Origin: Neobacillus terrae
GTDB taxonomy: Bacteria > Bacillota > Bacilli > Bacillales > Cytobacillaceae
Assembly (NCBI RefSeq): GCF_011393025.1
Contig: NZ_JAAOEO010000002.1
Span: forward strand, 62,001-126,000
Direction of reading: 5' to 3'
DNA: 64,000 nucleotides
Shown here: positions 53,932 through 62,483 of the stretch, piece by piece
How positions within the stretch are numbered: the stretch's first letter is position 1
How the letters are laid out: every line of letters starts with the position of its first letter
Position numbers and translations under genes: made by a program
Notes under the pieces: model-generated
Told to the model about the DNA's origin: nothing
What the model saw: the letters and a program-made list of their open reading frames with translations, nothing else
Databases searched by the model: none

Positions 53932-55646
53932 TGACTTTTTTACAAGGAATTGCTGCCTCTAATGGCATAGCTATTGCCAAGGCTTACAAACTGGTAGAAC
54001 CAGATTTGTCTTTTGAAAAGAAGACAGTCGAAAATACCGAAGAAGAGGCCGGACGTTTCCATGCAGCTCTTGAGAAATCAAAAGATGAACTTTCACAAAT
54101 TCGTGATCGTGCAATGGTGGATCTTGGCGCTGATAAAGCAGCTATTTTTGAGGCACATCTTCTAGTTCTGAGCGACCCTGAGCTTGTAACTCCAATTGAA
54201 GATAAAATTAAATCTGAAAATGTTAACGCAGAGCATGCACTAAAAGAAACAGCTGACATGTTTATTACGATGTTCGAACAAATGGACAATGAGTATATGA
54301 AAGAAAGGGCAGCTGATATCCGTGATGTCACTAAGCGTGTCCTTTCCCATCTTCTTGGTGTTCATATTGTTAATCCAAGCATGATAGCTGAAGAAGTTAT
54401 TATTATTGCAGAAGATTTAACCCCATCTGATACTGCTCAATTAAACCGTAACTTTGTTAAAGGTTTTACTACAGATATCGGCGGACGTACATCACATTCA
54501 GCAATTATGGCACGTTCAATGGAGATTCCTGCGGTTGTTGGTACAAAAACGGCAACTGAAGATATTCAAAATGGCGACTTAGTAATTGTTGATGGCCTTA
54601 AAGGAGAGGTTCATATTAATCCTACTCCTGAAGCTGTGGAAGAGTATCGGCGTGTAAATGACCAATATGAGGCCCAAAAAGCAGAGTGGGCCAAGCTTGT
54701 CAATGAGAAAACTGTTTCTTCTGACGGCCACCACGTTGAGCTTGCTGCCAATATCGGTACACCAAAGGACTTGAAGGGTGTAGTTGAAAATGGCGGAGAG
54801 GGAGTTGGTCTGTACAGAACTGAGTTCCTCTATATGGGACGTGACCAGATGCCAACGGAAGAAGAACAATTTGAGGCATATAAAGCTGTTCTTGAAGGAA
54901 TGGAAGGAAAGCCTGTTGTTGTTCGTACTCTAGATATCGGTGGAGATAAGGAATTGCCTTATTTAAACCTGCCTAAGGAGTTAAACCCCTTCCTTGGTTT
55001 TAGGGCAATTCGTCTTTGTCTTGAAGAACAATCTATTTTCCGTACCCAGCTTAGAGCATTATTAAGAGCAAGCATTTATGGAAACCTGAAAATTATGTTC
55101 CCTATGATTGCAACTCTTGATGAGTTCCGTGCTGCTAAAGCAATCCTCGACGAAGAAAGAACTAAGCTTGAATCTGAGGGCCAACAGGTTTCAGAAAAAA
55201 TTGAGCTAGGAATCATGGTTGAAATTCCTTCAACAGCAGTTCTTGCTGACCAGTTTGCAAAGGAAGTTGATTTCTTCAGTATCGGTACAAACGATCTTAT
55301 TCAATACACAATGGCAGCTGACCGTATGAACGAGCGTGTTTCTTATTTGTATCAGCCATACAGCCCTTCAATTCTAAGGCTTGTAAAAATGGTCATTGAT
55401 GCTGCGCATGCTGAAGGAAAATGGGCTGGCATGTGTGGGGAAATGGCTGGGGATGAAACAGCAATTCCTTTGCTTCTTGGACTTGGACTTGATGAGTTCT
55501 CCATGAGTGCAACTTCTATTCTTAAAGCACGCTCACAAATCAGCAAGCTTGGAAAAGCCCAAATGGAAAAGTTAGCAAAAGAAGTTCTTAATATGAGAAC
55601 AACTGAAGAAGTAATAAACGCTGTAAAAAAAGCAACACAAATGTAA
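53931..55646 (+). CDS. ptsI: PTS enzyme I
   Basis: 571 aa PEP-protein phosphotransferase. Phospho-His189 in [22 protein letters not shown]-binding C-terminal domain with [19 protein letters not shown] and [16 protein letters not shown]. The length is standard. Translationally coupled to ptsH by TAATG. No ptsG or glcT lies upstream here. Confidence 0.97.
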   Translation: MTFLQGIAASNGIAIAKAYKLVEPDLSFEKKTVENTEEEAGRFHAALEKSKDELSQIRDRAMVDLGADKAAIFEAHLLVLSDPELVTPIEDKIKSENVNAEHALKETADMFITMFEQMDNEYMKERAADIRDVTKRVLSHLLGVHIVNPSMIAEEVIIIAEDLTPSDTAQLNRNFVKGFTTDIGGRTSHSAIMARSMEIPAVVGTKTATEDIQNGDLVIVDGLKGEVHINPTPEAVEEYRRVNDQYEAQKAEWAKLVNEKTVSSDGHHVELAANIGTPKDLKGVVENGGEGVGLYRTEFLYMGRDQMPTEEEQFEAYKAVLEGMEGKPVVVRTLDIGGDKELPYLNLPKELNPFLGFRAIRLCLEEQSIFRTQLRALLRASIYGNLKIMFPMIATLDEFRAAKAILDEERTKLESEGQQVSEKIELGIMVEIPSTAVLADQFAKEVDFFSIGTNDLIQYTMAADRMNERVSYLYQPYSPSILRLVKMVIDAAHAEGKWAGMCGEMAGDETAIPLLLGLGLDEFSMSATSILKARSQISKLGKAQMEKLAKEVLNMRTTEEVINAVKKATQM

Positions 55647-55754
55647 TGATTTTGTAACATTAAAAAATGTTTGAAGGATGTTTATAGGGGTAAAGATAAG
55701 TAAGCACTTTGAAATGACTAAGTGTATGCTAATCATTCTCATTTTCCCCCAATT

Positions 55755-55790
55755 TTGGCCGGCTGTGAAAACAGCCGGTCCTTTTTTGTG
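55755..55790 (+). terminator. Terminator of ptsHI
   Basis: GGCCGGCTGT-GAAA-ACAGCCGGTCC followed by T6, 110 bases after the stop. Confidence 0.9.
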
Positions 55791-55839
55791 TTAACAAGAA
55801 TTTATAACTATAAACGCACGATTGACAGGAAAAGGAAGG

Positions 55840-56030
55840 CTTCCTAAGATATTACTTCGTACGATGAAAAGCATCTGATTTTCCTAGGATGTCCTAGTCA
55901 GGAAAAAGGCTCTAAGACAAGGAAAACTTTCTCAGCTTGGTTTCGCATGAAGAAAAAGCTGTGCTTTTCGATTTTAGCGTGATAAGCCAAACTTGGGCTT
56001 CCACCTTGGGGAAAGCCAAGTTTTTCTAAA
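55840..56030. repeat. Dispersed intergenic repeat, further copy
   Basis: No gene is visible in 55791-56209. The block holds a hairpin-forming GAAGAAAAAGCT...GCTTTTCG motif, GCGTGATAAGCCAAA (like GCGTCATAAGCCAAA at 34031) and GCCAAGTTTTTCTAAA (like ACCAAGTTTTTCTAAA near 62370). Confidence 0.5.
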
Positions 56031-56209
56031 GTCTAATCAAATTTACAACCAAACCCTTAAAGTTTTGCCAAAGTCAGTTTTCTCTATATAAAGCTTTAAA
56101 GGAGGTTGTTGATTGACGGGAAAAATATATGTAGGGAAAGGTTTAAAAAAAGGCGTTATTTTGATGGCTTCTGTATAATAGAGATAACATTTGATAAAGG
56201 AGGATACAT

Positions 56210-56995
56210 ATGGATTTCAATCTTAAGGGAAAGACAGCTTTAATTGCTGCCTCAAGTCAGGGTTTGGGGCTGGCCATTGCAGAGCAGCTTTTAAAAGAGG
56301 GAGCAAATGTCATGCTTTCCGGACGTGTAGAAGAGAAATTAAGGGAAAAGGCAGTTCAGCTGGAGTCGATTGGCAGTGGTAAGGTATCCTATCAAACAAC
56401 TGATATTACTAAGAAAGAGGATATTCAGCAGCTTGTTGCTAAGACAGCTGAGACATTTGGGCGGATTGACATTCTTGTTAATAATGCAGGCGGTCCTCCT
56501 GCAGGATCATTCGAAACAATGACGGATGATGACTGGCAGAATTCCTTCGAGCTCAATTTGCTGTCCTATATTAGGATGATAAGGGAGGCTCTGCCTCATC
56601 TGAAGCAACAGGGTGGAAAGATCCTTAATATTGCTTCCTCTTCCATTAAGGAACCTATTCCTGGCCTTATTTTATCTAATACATTCAGAACCGGGATAGT
56701 CGGTTTAACCAAGACTCTCGCACAGGAATTTGCTTCTTATAATATTCTCGTTAATACAATTGCACCAGGAAGAATAGCTACAGACAGAGTAAAACATCTT
56801 GATCAGGTTAATGCAGACAAAATTGGTATTGAAAGAGAAGAAGTGGAAAGTCGGGTGAAGGAAACGATTCCTCTTAAAAGATATGGCGAGCCAGAAGAGT
56901 TTGCAAAGGTTGCTTCTTTTTTAGTCTCGGATGCAAATTCCTATATGACAGGCAGTTCTTTCCTCGTAGATGGCGGTATGGTTAAATCTATTTAA
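56210..56995 (+). CDS. SDR-family protein lacking the canonical Tyr-Lys pair
   Basis: 261 aa. The cofactor region is intact (ASSQGLGLAIAE, NNAGGPPAG) and the fold ends in FLVDGGMVKSI. At the catalytic site the usual YxxxK reads SNTFR, so Tyr is Ser and Lys is Arg, although the preceding IASSS Ser is kept. Homologues annotated as 3-oxoacyl-ACP reductases show similar changes. It may bind NAD(P) without normal SDR catalysis. ATG behind AAAGGAGGA. Confidence 0.82.
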   Translation: MDFNLKGKTALIAASSQGLGLAIAEQLLKEGANVMLSGRVEEKLREKAVQLESIGSGKVSYQTTDITKKEDIQQLVAKTAETFGRIDILVNNAGGPPAGSFETMTDDDWQNSFELNLLSYIRMIREALPHLKQQGGKILNIASSSIKEPIPGLILSNTFRTGIVGLTKTLAQEFASYNILVNTIAPGRIATDRVKHLDQVNADKIGIEREEVESRVKETIPLKRYGEPEEFAKVASFLVSDANSYMTGSSFLVDGGMVKSI

Positions 56996-57106
56996 TATGA
57001 CATGTTTTTTCCTTAAAAATATAAAACTTTTTAAGGCTTAATATTGGATTAAAACACCATGATGAGGTTAGAATAGTAAAGTGCATAAATTGGAGATTAG
57101 CACTTT

Positions 57107-57138
57107 GTCCGGGACTTCTGTTCCGGGCTTTTTTTATT
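57107..57138 (+). terminator. Terminator between the SDR gene and ykwC
   Basis: GTCCGGGA pairs with TTCCGGGC (two G-T) around CTTCTG, followed by T7. Because of it, in-frame codons upstream of 57204 are unlikely to be coding. Confidence 0.8.
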
Positions 57139-57203
57139 TAAAGTTTCTGCCTATTAGGTTCAAAGTGTTAAAATGGAATAAAAAGATGAGGGATGGGATT
57201 TTT

Positions 57204-58082
57204 GTGTTAACACCTGAAAATACTGTTATTGCTTTTATTGGAACTGGAGTGATGGGGAAAAGCATGGCCGGACATTTGCTTGAAGCAGGCTTTCCTCTTA
57301 TCGTCTATAACCGTACAAAAGAAAAAGCAGAAGAGCTTCTTAAAAAAGGGGCACAATGGGCTGATTCTCCCAAGGAAGCTGCCAAAAAGGCAAATGTAAT
57401 ATTTACAATAGTTGGCTACCCATATGATGTGGAAGAAGTTTATTTGGGAGAAGACGGATTGGTTTCCAATGCTAAAGAAAACAGCTACATAATTGATATG
57501 ACCACCTCAACGCCTTCATTGGCGAAAAGGATTTATGAGGAAGCCTTAAAGAGAGGCATTTATGCCATTGATGCACCCGTTTCCGGAGGAGATATTGGGG
57601 CTAGGGAAGCCCGTCTCGCTATTATGGCCGGAGGGGATAAGGAGTCATTTGATGAGGTAAGGCCTCTGTTGGAAAAGCTGGGGACTAACATCGTCTATCA
57701 AGGGCCGGCAGGTTCAGGACAGCATACAAAAATGTGTAATCAAATTGCCATTGCAACGAATATGATTGGTGTTTCTGAGGCACTTGTTTATGCTAAAAAA
57801 GCGGGTCTGGACCCGGAAACCGTCCTCAAAAGCATTTCTACAGGAGCAGCTGGAAGCTTTTCTCTGAGCAATTTAGCTCCAAGAATGCTGAAGGGTGATT
57901 TTGAACCAGGATTTTATATAAAGCACTTTATTAAGGATATGAAAATTGCATTGGATGAAGCCGAAAAGATGGAAGTAGACTTTCCTGGACTGTCACTGGC
58001 AAAGTCTATGTATGAGCAATTGGCTGAAAGCGGAGAATCCGAAAGCGGTACCCAAGCCCTTTATAAATATTGGAAAGAGTAA
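57204..58082 (+). CDS. ykwC: 3-hydroxyisobutyrate/beta-hydroxyacid dehydrogenase family protein YkwC
   Basis: 292 aa. N-terminal AFIGTGVMGKSMAGHL (NAD(P) loop) and YNRTKEKAEEL suggest NADP preference; DAPVSGGDIGAREARLAIMAGG is the substrate motif; GPAGSGQHTKMCNQ carries the catalytic Lys. The start is taken as GTG 57204 behind GAGGGATGGG. Position after ptsHI matches B. subtilis ykwC. Confidence 0.87.
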   Translation: MLTPENTVIAFIGTGVMGKSMAGHLLEAGFPLIVYNRTKEKAEELLKKGAQWADSPKEAAKKANVIFTIVGYPYDVEEVYLGEDGLVSNAKENSYIIDMTTSTPSLAKRIYEEALKRGIYAIDAPVSGGDIGAREARLAIMAGGDKESFDEVRPLLEKLGTNIVYQGPAGSGQHTKMCNQIAIATNMIGVSEALVYAKKAGLDPETVLKSISTGAAGSFSLSNLAPRMLKGDFEPGFYIKHFIKDMKIALDEAEKMEVDFPGLSLAKSMYEQLAESGESESGTQALYKYWKE

Positions 58083-58089
58083 GAATAAG

Positions 58090-58122
58090 AGGGATCTGTC
58101 CGATTCGGACAGGTCTTTTTAC
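58090..58122 (+). terminator. Terminator of ykwC
   Basis: ATCTGTCCG pairs with CGGACAGGT around ATT, followed by T5. Confidence 0.9.
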
Positions 58123-58197
58123 TGTTAATTTTTAGATGAATAAATATTCCCCGAAGAAATGATACTATTTACGATATTTCAGAAGGGAGATTAAAAC

Positions 58198-58374
58198 ATG
58201 GCAAAAAGAACAAAGAAGAATGACCCACAGCAGAAAAATAAGAAGGGCTTTGATTCCGCAGTTTTAAATGCTGAGTTTGCGCATGAAACAGGAGCAGCGG
58301 CAACAAATAAAATTCATAAGGATAAAGCTAAAAAAGAAAAAGCGCCTAAAAATAATGGTGAATATAAAGGCTAA
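58198..58374 (+). CDS. Small spore-type protein, possible gamma-SASP relative
   Basis: 58 aa, Lys-rich, ATG behind AGAAGGGAGA. NAEFAHETGAAATNK resembles the GPR-cleaved motif of gamma-type SASPs (TEFASET), and the Lys/Asn/Gln composition fits. It is followed by a strong terminator. It was too short for standard ORF cut-offs. The SASP function is inferred. Confidence 0.62.
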   Translation: MAKRTKKNDPQQKNKKGFDSAVLNAEFAHETGAAATNKIHKDKAKKEKAPKNNGEYKG

Positions 58375-58378
58375 AAAA

Positions 58379-58411
58379 CAGGGTGCCCGTTTAAGAATGG
58401 GCACCCTTTAA
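58379..58411. terminator. Terminator shared by the small spore gene and patA
   Basis: GGGTGCCC pairs with GGGCACCC around a 10-base loop, then TTT; it lies between convergent genes. Confidence 0.88.
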
Positions 58412-58439
58412 TTTTTATTTCCAGTAAACGAAGATATCT

Positions 58440-59597
58440 TTAATTTTTCTGTTTGTTAAAGTAATTTTCAATCCGATTTAGACCTTTTTCAAGGGTACTC
58501 ATAGAACATGCGAAAGAAAGTCTGAAATATCCTTCACCGAGGCTGGAAAAAGCACTTCCTGGAACAACTGCCACTTTTTCTTCCTTTACTAAGTCAAGGG
58601 CAAAATCAAAGGAGTTCATTGAAATAAATTCAGGGATTTTTACAAAGAAATAAAACGCTCCATCCGGCTTCACTGTCTCGAGACCTGTTTCAGTTAACCG
58701 CTTATGGACATAGTCTCTTCTTTTCTCATATTCATTTCTCATTGGAATGGCATCATTTATACCAGTTGTCAAAGCTTCCAAAGCAGCCACTTGGGATACA
58801 GAAGCAGCACAGGTTACGTTATATTGATGAACCTTTAAAATATGCTTTGAAAGGTATTCTGGTGCATATAAAAGCCCAATTCTCCAGCCAGTCATAGAGT
58901 GGGATTTCGATAAACCGTTAATAACGATTGTCTTCTCGCGTAAAAATGAAGCAATGGAATAATGTTTATTTCCATAAACTAGCTCGCTGTATATTTCATC
59001 TGCAAGAATAAAAACTTCCTTATCCTTAAGCAGAGCAGCAATCTTCTCGAGTTCATCATATGATAGGCTTACCCCAGTAGGATTGGAGGGATAAGGAAGA
59101 ACGACACATCGTGTGTTATCTGTCAGATAGCTTTCAATTACTTCTGCAGTAAAACGAAAATGATTCTTCCTAATGTCTGCGTGTACTGGAATTCCTCCAC
59201 ATAGGCGAATAATTGGCTCGTAACCCGGATAAACAGGTCCTGGCAGGATAACCTCAGACCCTTCGGTCAAAATAGTTCGGAGAGCAATATCAATTGCTTC
59301 ACTTGCTCCTGTTGTAACAATAACTTCGGAAGCTGGATTGTAATCCAGGCCATATTTTTGCTTCACAAAATTGGCTGCTGAAGCTCTTAATTCCAGCATC
59401 CCGGCATTATGGGTGTACGAGGTGAAATTATCCTCTATAGCTTTCACCCCTGCGTTTTTTACATGCTCCGGGGTAGGAAAGTCAGGCTGGCCAATCGTTA
59501 AAGATATCATATCCTCTGTGTTTGAAACCATATTAAAAAACTTGCGAATACCTGAAATTTCTATATTTTTAACTCTCTCATTAATCAAGTGTTCCAC
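58440..59597 (-). CDS. patA: Aminotransferase PatA (N-acetyl-LL-diaminopimelate aminotransferase)
   Basis: 385 aa class I PLP aminotransferase. PLP lysine in VINGLSKSHSMTGWRIG; PYPSNPTG; C-terminal Arg in GYFRLSFA. It acts in the acetylated branch of lysine/diaminopimelate synthesis in B. subtilis. The start is a GTG at 59597. Identity as PatA over other aminotransferases rests mostly on its position beside cheV and ykyB. Confidence 0.85.
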   Translation of the reverse strand: MEHLINERVKNIEISGIRKFFNMVSNTEDMISLTIGQPDFPTPEHVKNAGVKAIEDNFTSYTHNAGMLELRASAANFVKQKYGLDYNPASEVIVTTGASEAIDIALRTILTEGSEVILPGPVYPGYEPIIRLCGGIPVHADIRKNHFRFTAEVIESYLTDNTRCVVLPYPSNPTGVSLSYDELEKIAALLKDKEVFILADEIYSELVYGNKHYSIASFLREKTIVINGLSKSHSMTGWRIGLLYAPEYLSKHILKVHQYNVTCAASVSQVAALEALTTGINDAIPMRNEYEKRRDYVHKRLTETGLETVKPDGAFYFFVKIPEFISMNSFDFALDLVKEEKVAVVPGSAFSSLGEGYFRLSFACSMSTLEKGLNRIENYFNKQKN

Positions 59598-59677
59598 GTC
59601 ACTAATTCATCCTTCCCATTTATCGTAACCTCATTTTATCATTTTTTTCTCAAAGAGTGGAAAGAAGCATGTAAATT

Positions 59678-59709
59678 AAAAACAGCACAGGAAATCCATG
59701 CTGTTTTTA
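59678..59709 (-). terminator. Terminator of the small Cys-rich gene
   Basis: On the minus strand AAAACAGCA pairs with TGCTGTTTT around an 11-base loop, then T-rich. Confidence 0.75.
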
Positions 59710-59771
59710 GGGGGAAGGGGAGTGATTTATTTTTTTAGGATTGAATTAATCATTTGTAAGGCTTTTATTTT

Positions 59772-59972
59772 TTAGTAGCCATAATCCCAGTCAACTTCAT
59801 CTTCATGCCAGAAGACAGGAGAGACTGATCCAAAATCTACTAATTTATTTTCCAGTCTGCAATTGCAATGACTGCAGCCGCACTGTTCTTTAATTTCCTC
59901 AAAAATGGAATGATCAACATTTTCAATAAAGGTAACTGTATCCTCCTGAAAAAGAATAGCCGTTCCTTTCAT
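59772..59972 (-). CDS. Small cysteine-containing protein of unknown function
   Basis: 66 aa. A compact CGCSHCNC motif (four Cys and a His within 8 residues) sits mid-protein, followed by an acidic C-terminus with WHEDEVDWDYGY. This could bind a metal. ATG behind AGAGGTG. I do not recognise the family. Confidence 0.6.
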   Translation of the reverse strand: MKGTAILFQEDTVTFIENVDHSIFEEIKEQCGCSHCNCRLENKLVDFGSVSPVFWHEDEVDWDYGY

Positions 59973-60099
59973 ATCACTGCACCTCTTTTTTTATTTTCTT
60001 ACTCTTATTTACAGTTTTATTGTAAACCTATAAAAGCATCAGGTCCATGGTTTGTGAGAATGTTCACAAAAAGTTAGATATTTAAACCCTAAGGGCTAA

Positions 60100-60131
60100 A
60101 TAACTGATGGGATTTTAATCTCATCAGTTAT
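60100..60131. other. 32-bp near-perfect palindrome upstream of cheV
   Basis: Arms ATAACTGATG (60100-60109) and CATCAGTTAT (60122-60131), with an inner GATT/AATC pairing after one mismatch. No T run follows, so it looks more like an operator or a structured RNA than a terminator. It lies 137 bases before the cheV start. Confidence 0.6.
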
Positions 60132-60268
60132 GAACGAAACTCTTATTTGTTTAAATCATACAAAAAATGAAGTGAGCAAGGTTAATTCTCATGGTATAGT
60201 ATATGGTAACAGGCTGCTTTTCTCGGTGAAGCATCTAATTATTTACATAGACTAAAGGAGTAACAGCA

Positions 60269-61171
60269 ATGGAAATAGGTAAAGGAATTTTGCTGGAAAG
60301 TGGCACCAACGAACTCGAAATCGTCGAGTTTCATATCGGGCCCAATAAATACGGCATCAATGTGATAAAGGTTAAGGAGATTATAAATCCGGTTAAGGTC
60401 GTTACAATTCCTCACTCTCATCCACATATTGAAGGGATTATAGAAATGTGGGGAGAGGTTCTTCCGGTAATTGATGTAGCTAAGGCTCTTGGTTTTCAGG
60501 GACCTCCGCCAAATCCGCTGCTTGAAAAATTCATTCTGACAGAATTTAATAAGCAGAAGATTGTTTTTCAAGTTCACAATGTCTCCCAAATTCACCGCAT
60601 TTCCTGGCAGGATATCGAAAAACCATCTGAAATGTATAATGATGGACAAATAGTAGGTGTGGTCAAAATAAATGGAGAAATGTGTCTCCTTCTGGATTTC
60701 GAGAAGATTATTGTGGAAATTAACCCTGACTCCGGAATTAATGTGAAGGAAGTAAAGAAGCTGGGACCAAGAAATCGGTCAGATAAGAAATTACTTGTTG
60801 CTGAGGACTCACCCTTATTGAGGAAATTGCTGCATGATACCTTATCAGAAGCCGGATATCAGAATGTGGAGTTTTTTGAAAACGGTGCCGATGCTTTTGA
60901 TTACCTAGATAGCCTTGCAGCAGAAGGCAGAAACATAACGGAAGAAGTTCAATTAATCATTACTGACGTGGAAATGCCTAAAATGGACGGGCATCATTTT
61001 ACTAAAAAGGTTAAAGAAGACTCCCGGATGGCTAAACTCCCGGTCATTATTTTTTCTTCACTAATCACAGAGGATCTTCTCCATAAAGGTAAAATGGTCG
61101 GAGCAGAAGAACAGATCAGCAAGCCGGAAATTTCGAAGTTGATTCTTGCTATTGATAAACATATTTTATAA
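60269..61171 (+). CDS. cheV: Chemotaxis coupling protein CheV
   Basis: 300 aa. N-terminal CheW domain (~10-155; EIVEFHIGPNKYGINVIKVKEI, MWGEVLPVIDVAKAL) and C-terminal receiver domain (~170-295) with acidic pair VAEDS, phospho-acceptor D233 in IITDVEMPKMDG and Lys in ISKPE. It links receptors to CheA and aids adaptation. ATG behind AAAGGAG. I saw no clear SigD promoter. Confidence 0.95.
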   Translation: MEIGKGILLESGTNELEIVEFHIGPNKYGINVIKVKEIINPVKVVTIPHSHPHIEGIIEMWGEVLPVIDVAKALGFQGPPPNPLLEKFILTEFNKQKIVFQVHNVSQIHRISWQDIEKPSEMYNDGQIVGVVKINGEMCLLLDFEKIIVEINPDSGINVKEVKKLGPRNRSDKKLLVAEDSPLLRKLLHDTLSEAGYQNVEFFENGADAFDYLDSLAAEGRNITEEVQLIITDVEMPKMDGHHFTKKVKEDSRMAKLPVIIFSSLITEDLLHKGKMVGAEEQISKPEISKLILAIDKHIL

Positions 61172-61206
61172 AAAAACAAAAGTAAAAATTTAAAAGCAAA
61201 AGCAAA

Positions 61207-61236
61207 AAAAAGCCGGAAAACCGGCTTTTTTATTAT
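61207..61236. terminator. Terminator between cheV and ykyB
   Basis: AAAAGCCGG-AAAA-CCGGCTTTTTT, effective in both directions. Confidence 0.92.
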
Positions 61237-61253
61237 GGATTTTTTAAAAAATA

Positions 61254-61733
61254 TTAATATCTTTCCCCAAGTTTTTTAAATATAGGTTTTTGGAAGGCTT
61301 TTGTGTGATTATGCGCCCTCCGGCTTTCCGGCTCTTGGCTTGATATTCCTGTATAAGACTGTAACAGGCTTTTTGCCATTGGCAGAGAGAGGGAAGATTT
61401 CGGGTTCCTGGAAAGCCCGTCCAATTTTCCTAAATGAGGCAGATCAGTAAAGTCGCTTTTTACTGGAGGAATATGAAACGTGTAATTTCCGCATTCCACA
61501 AGCACATCCGATCGCTGTTGGCTATTTCCCGGATTCTCTGAGAAATGAAGACCCACTTTTTTAGCCTTGCCTTCACCAATCAATTTGTTAAGAGCTTCTT
61601 TTTTTAAATGATATAAGGATTTTGGATTGGGAGCTGTTTTAGCATGTCTGTTGACGACATAGATAGCCTGGGAGAGGTTTTCTACAGTTAAATTTAATTT
61701 TGATGGGGGAGTATTGCCTTGGTGTGCCAACAT
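61254..61733 (-). CDS. ykyB: YkyB-like protein
   Basis: 159 aa soluble protein. LTVENLSQAIYVVNRHAKTAPNPKSLYHLKKEALNKLI, followed by VGLHFSENPGNSQQRSDVLVECG, match YkyB-type proteins of bacilli, whose function is unknown. The start is ATG 61733 behind AAAGGAG; 18 upstream codons contain the ribosome site. The location next to cheV agrees with B. subtilis. Confidence 0.85.
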   Translation of the reverse strand: MLAHQGNTPPSKLNLTVENLSQAIYVVNRHAKTAPNPKSLYHLKKEALNKLIGEGKAKKVGLHFSENPGNSQQRSDVLVECGNYTFHIPPVKSDFTDLPHLGKLDGLSRNPKSSLSLPMAKSLLQSYTGISSQEPESRRAHNHTKAFQKPIFKKLGERY

Positions 61734-61865
61734 TATAACTCCTTTCATTTTCATTGAATAAGGTCTATTATAACTCGTAACTCTCAAAAATAGAAATTAA
61801 AGTAAGAAGAGGTTTTATTAAGCTCTCATTGAAGTCTATTATATTAAAGGCGGACTGAATCCACA

Positions 61866-61900
61866 AAAAATAAAACAGGCCAGAATCGGCCTGCTTTGCT
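61866..61900 (-). terminator. Terminator of the Gly/Tyr/Pro-rich gene
   Basis: On the minus strand GCAGGCC pairs with GGCCTG, followed by TTTTATTTTTTG. It lies past the second, more distal stop codon rather than near the first. Confidence 0.8.
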
Positions 61901-61904
61901 GCTT

Positions 61905-62225
61905 TTATTGAACGATATATTGTTGGGATGCCACATTAATTGGGGGTGCATAGGATACAGCACCTTAGATTGCTCCGCCATATGGAACTGCCCCGGGTAT
62001 TGCACCGCCATATGGAAATGTACCTGGCATAAATCCGCCGTACATTCCGAATCCAGGATAGCCAGGGTAGGCCGGGTATATAGGTGGATAAAAAGGCCTG
62101 TTATAAAGAAATGGCAAGGCAAGTAGTCCTCCTGTTGCCAATCCTGCTACGAATGGAAAAAAGGGAAAAAATCTTGTATCTTCCTGGTTGCGGTAATAGG
62201 CAGGCGGCAAGTAATAAGGGTTCAT
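61905..62225 (-). pseudogene. Gly/Pro/Tyr-rich small protein interrupted by an in-frame TAA
   Basis: From an ATG behind GAGGAGG the frame gives 86 aa: a hydrophobic helix (FVAGLATGGLLALPFLY) and a PYPG-rich tail with PYGGAIPGAVPYGGAI. It then meets TAA at 61967-61965. The same frame continues for 19 more codons, GAVSYAPPINVASQQYIVQ, to a second TAA just before the terminator. The continuation repeats the AI-x-GAV pattern, so an ancestral 106-aa product seems likely. The 86-aa form may still function. Composition resembles small spore-coat or surface proteins (inference). Confidence 0.6.
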
Positions 62226-62483
62226 CTGCTAGTACCTCCTCATTTTATTTTTCTTCTCCCACTATTTTATGGAATAAGCTATTGATTGAGCCTGTCTATA
62301 TCAGGATTGGGTGAGCTAGCTGCAGGGATGATAAAATTTTACTATTTTCCTTGCCGAAAAGACTTGGCGAATACCAAGTTTTTCTAAAAAATTATTTTTA
62401 TTTTGTACCGTCCGAGGTAAAATGAATGAAAGAATTTATATTTTAATATATTTTGCTGCTCTTATTTTAAATCTTTGGAGGTT

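Noticed and set aside
57081..57203. Upstream extension of ykwC by 41 codons
   Set aside because: A terminator with T7 runs through this stretch, and a ribosome site fits the GTG at 57204.
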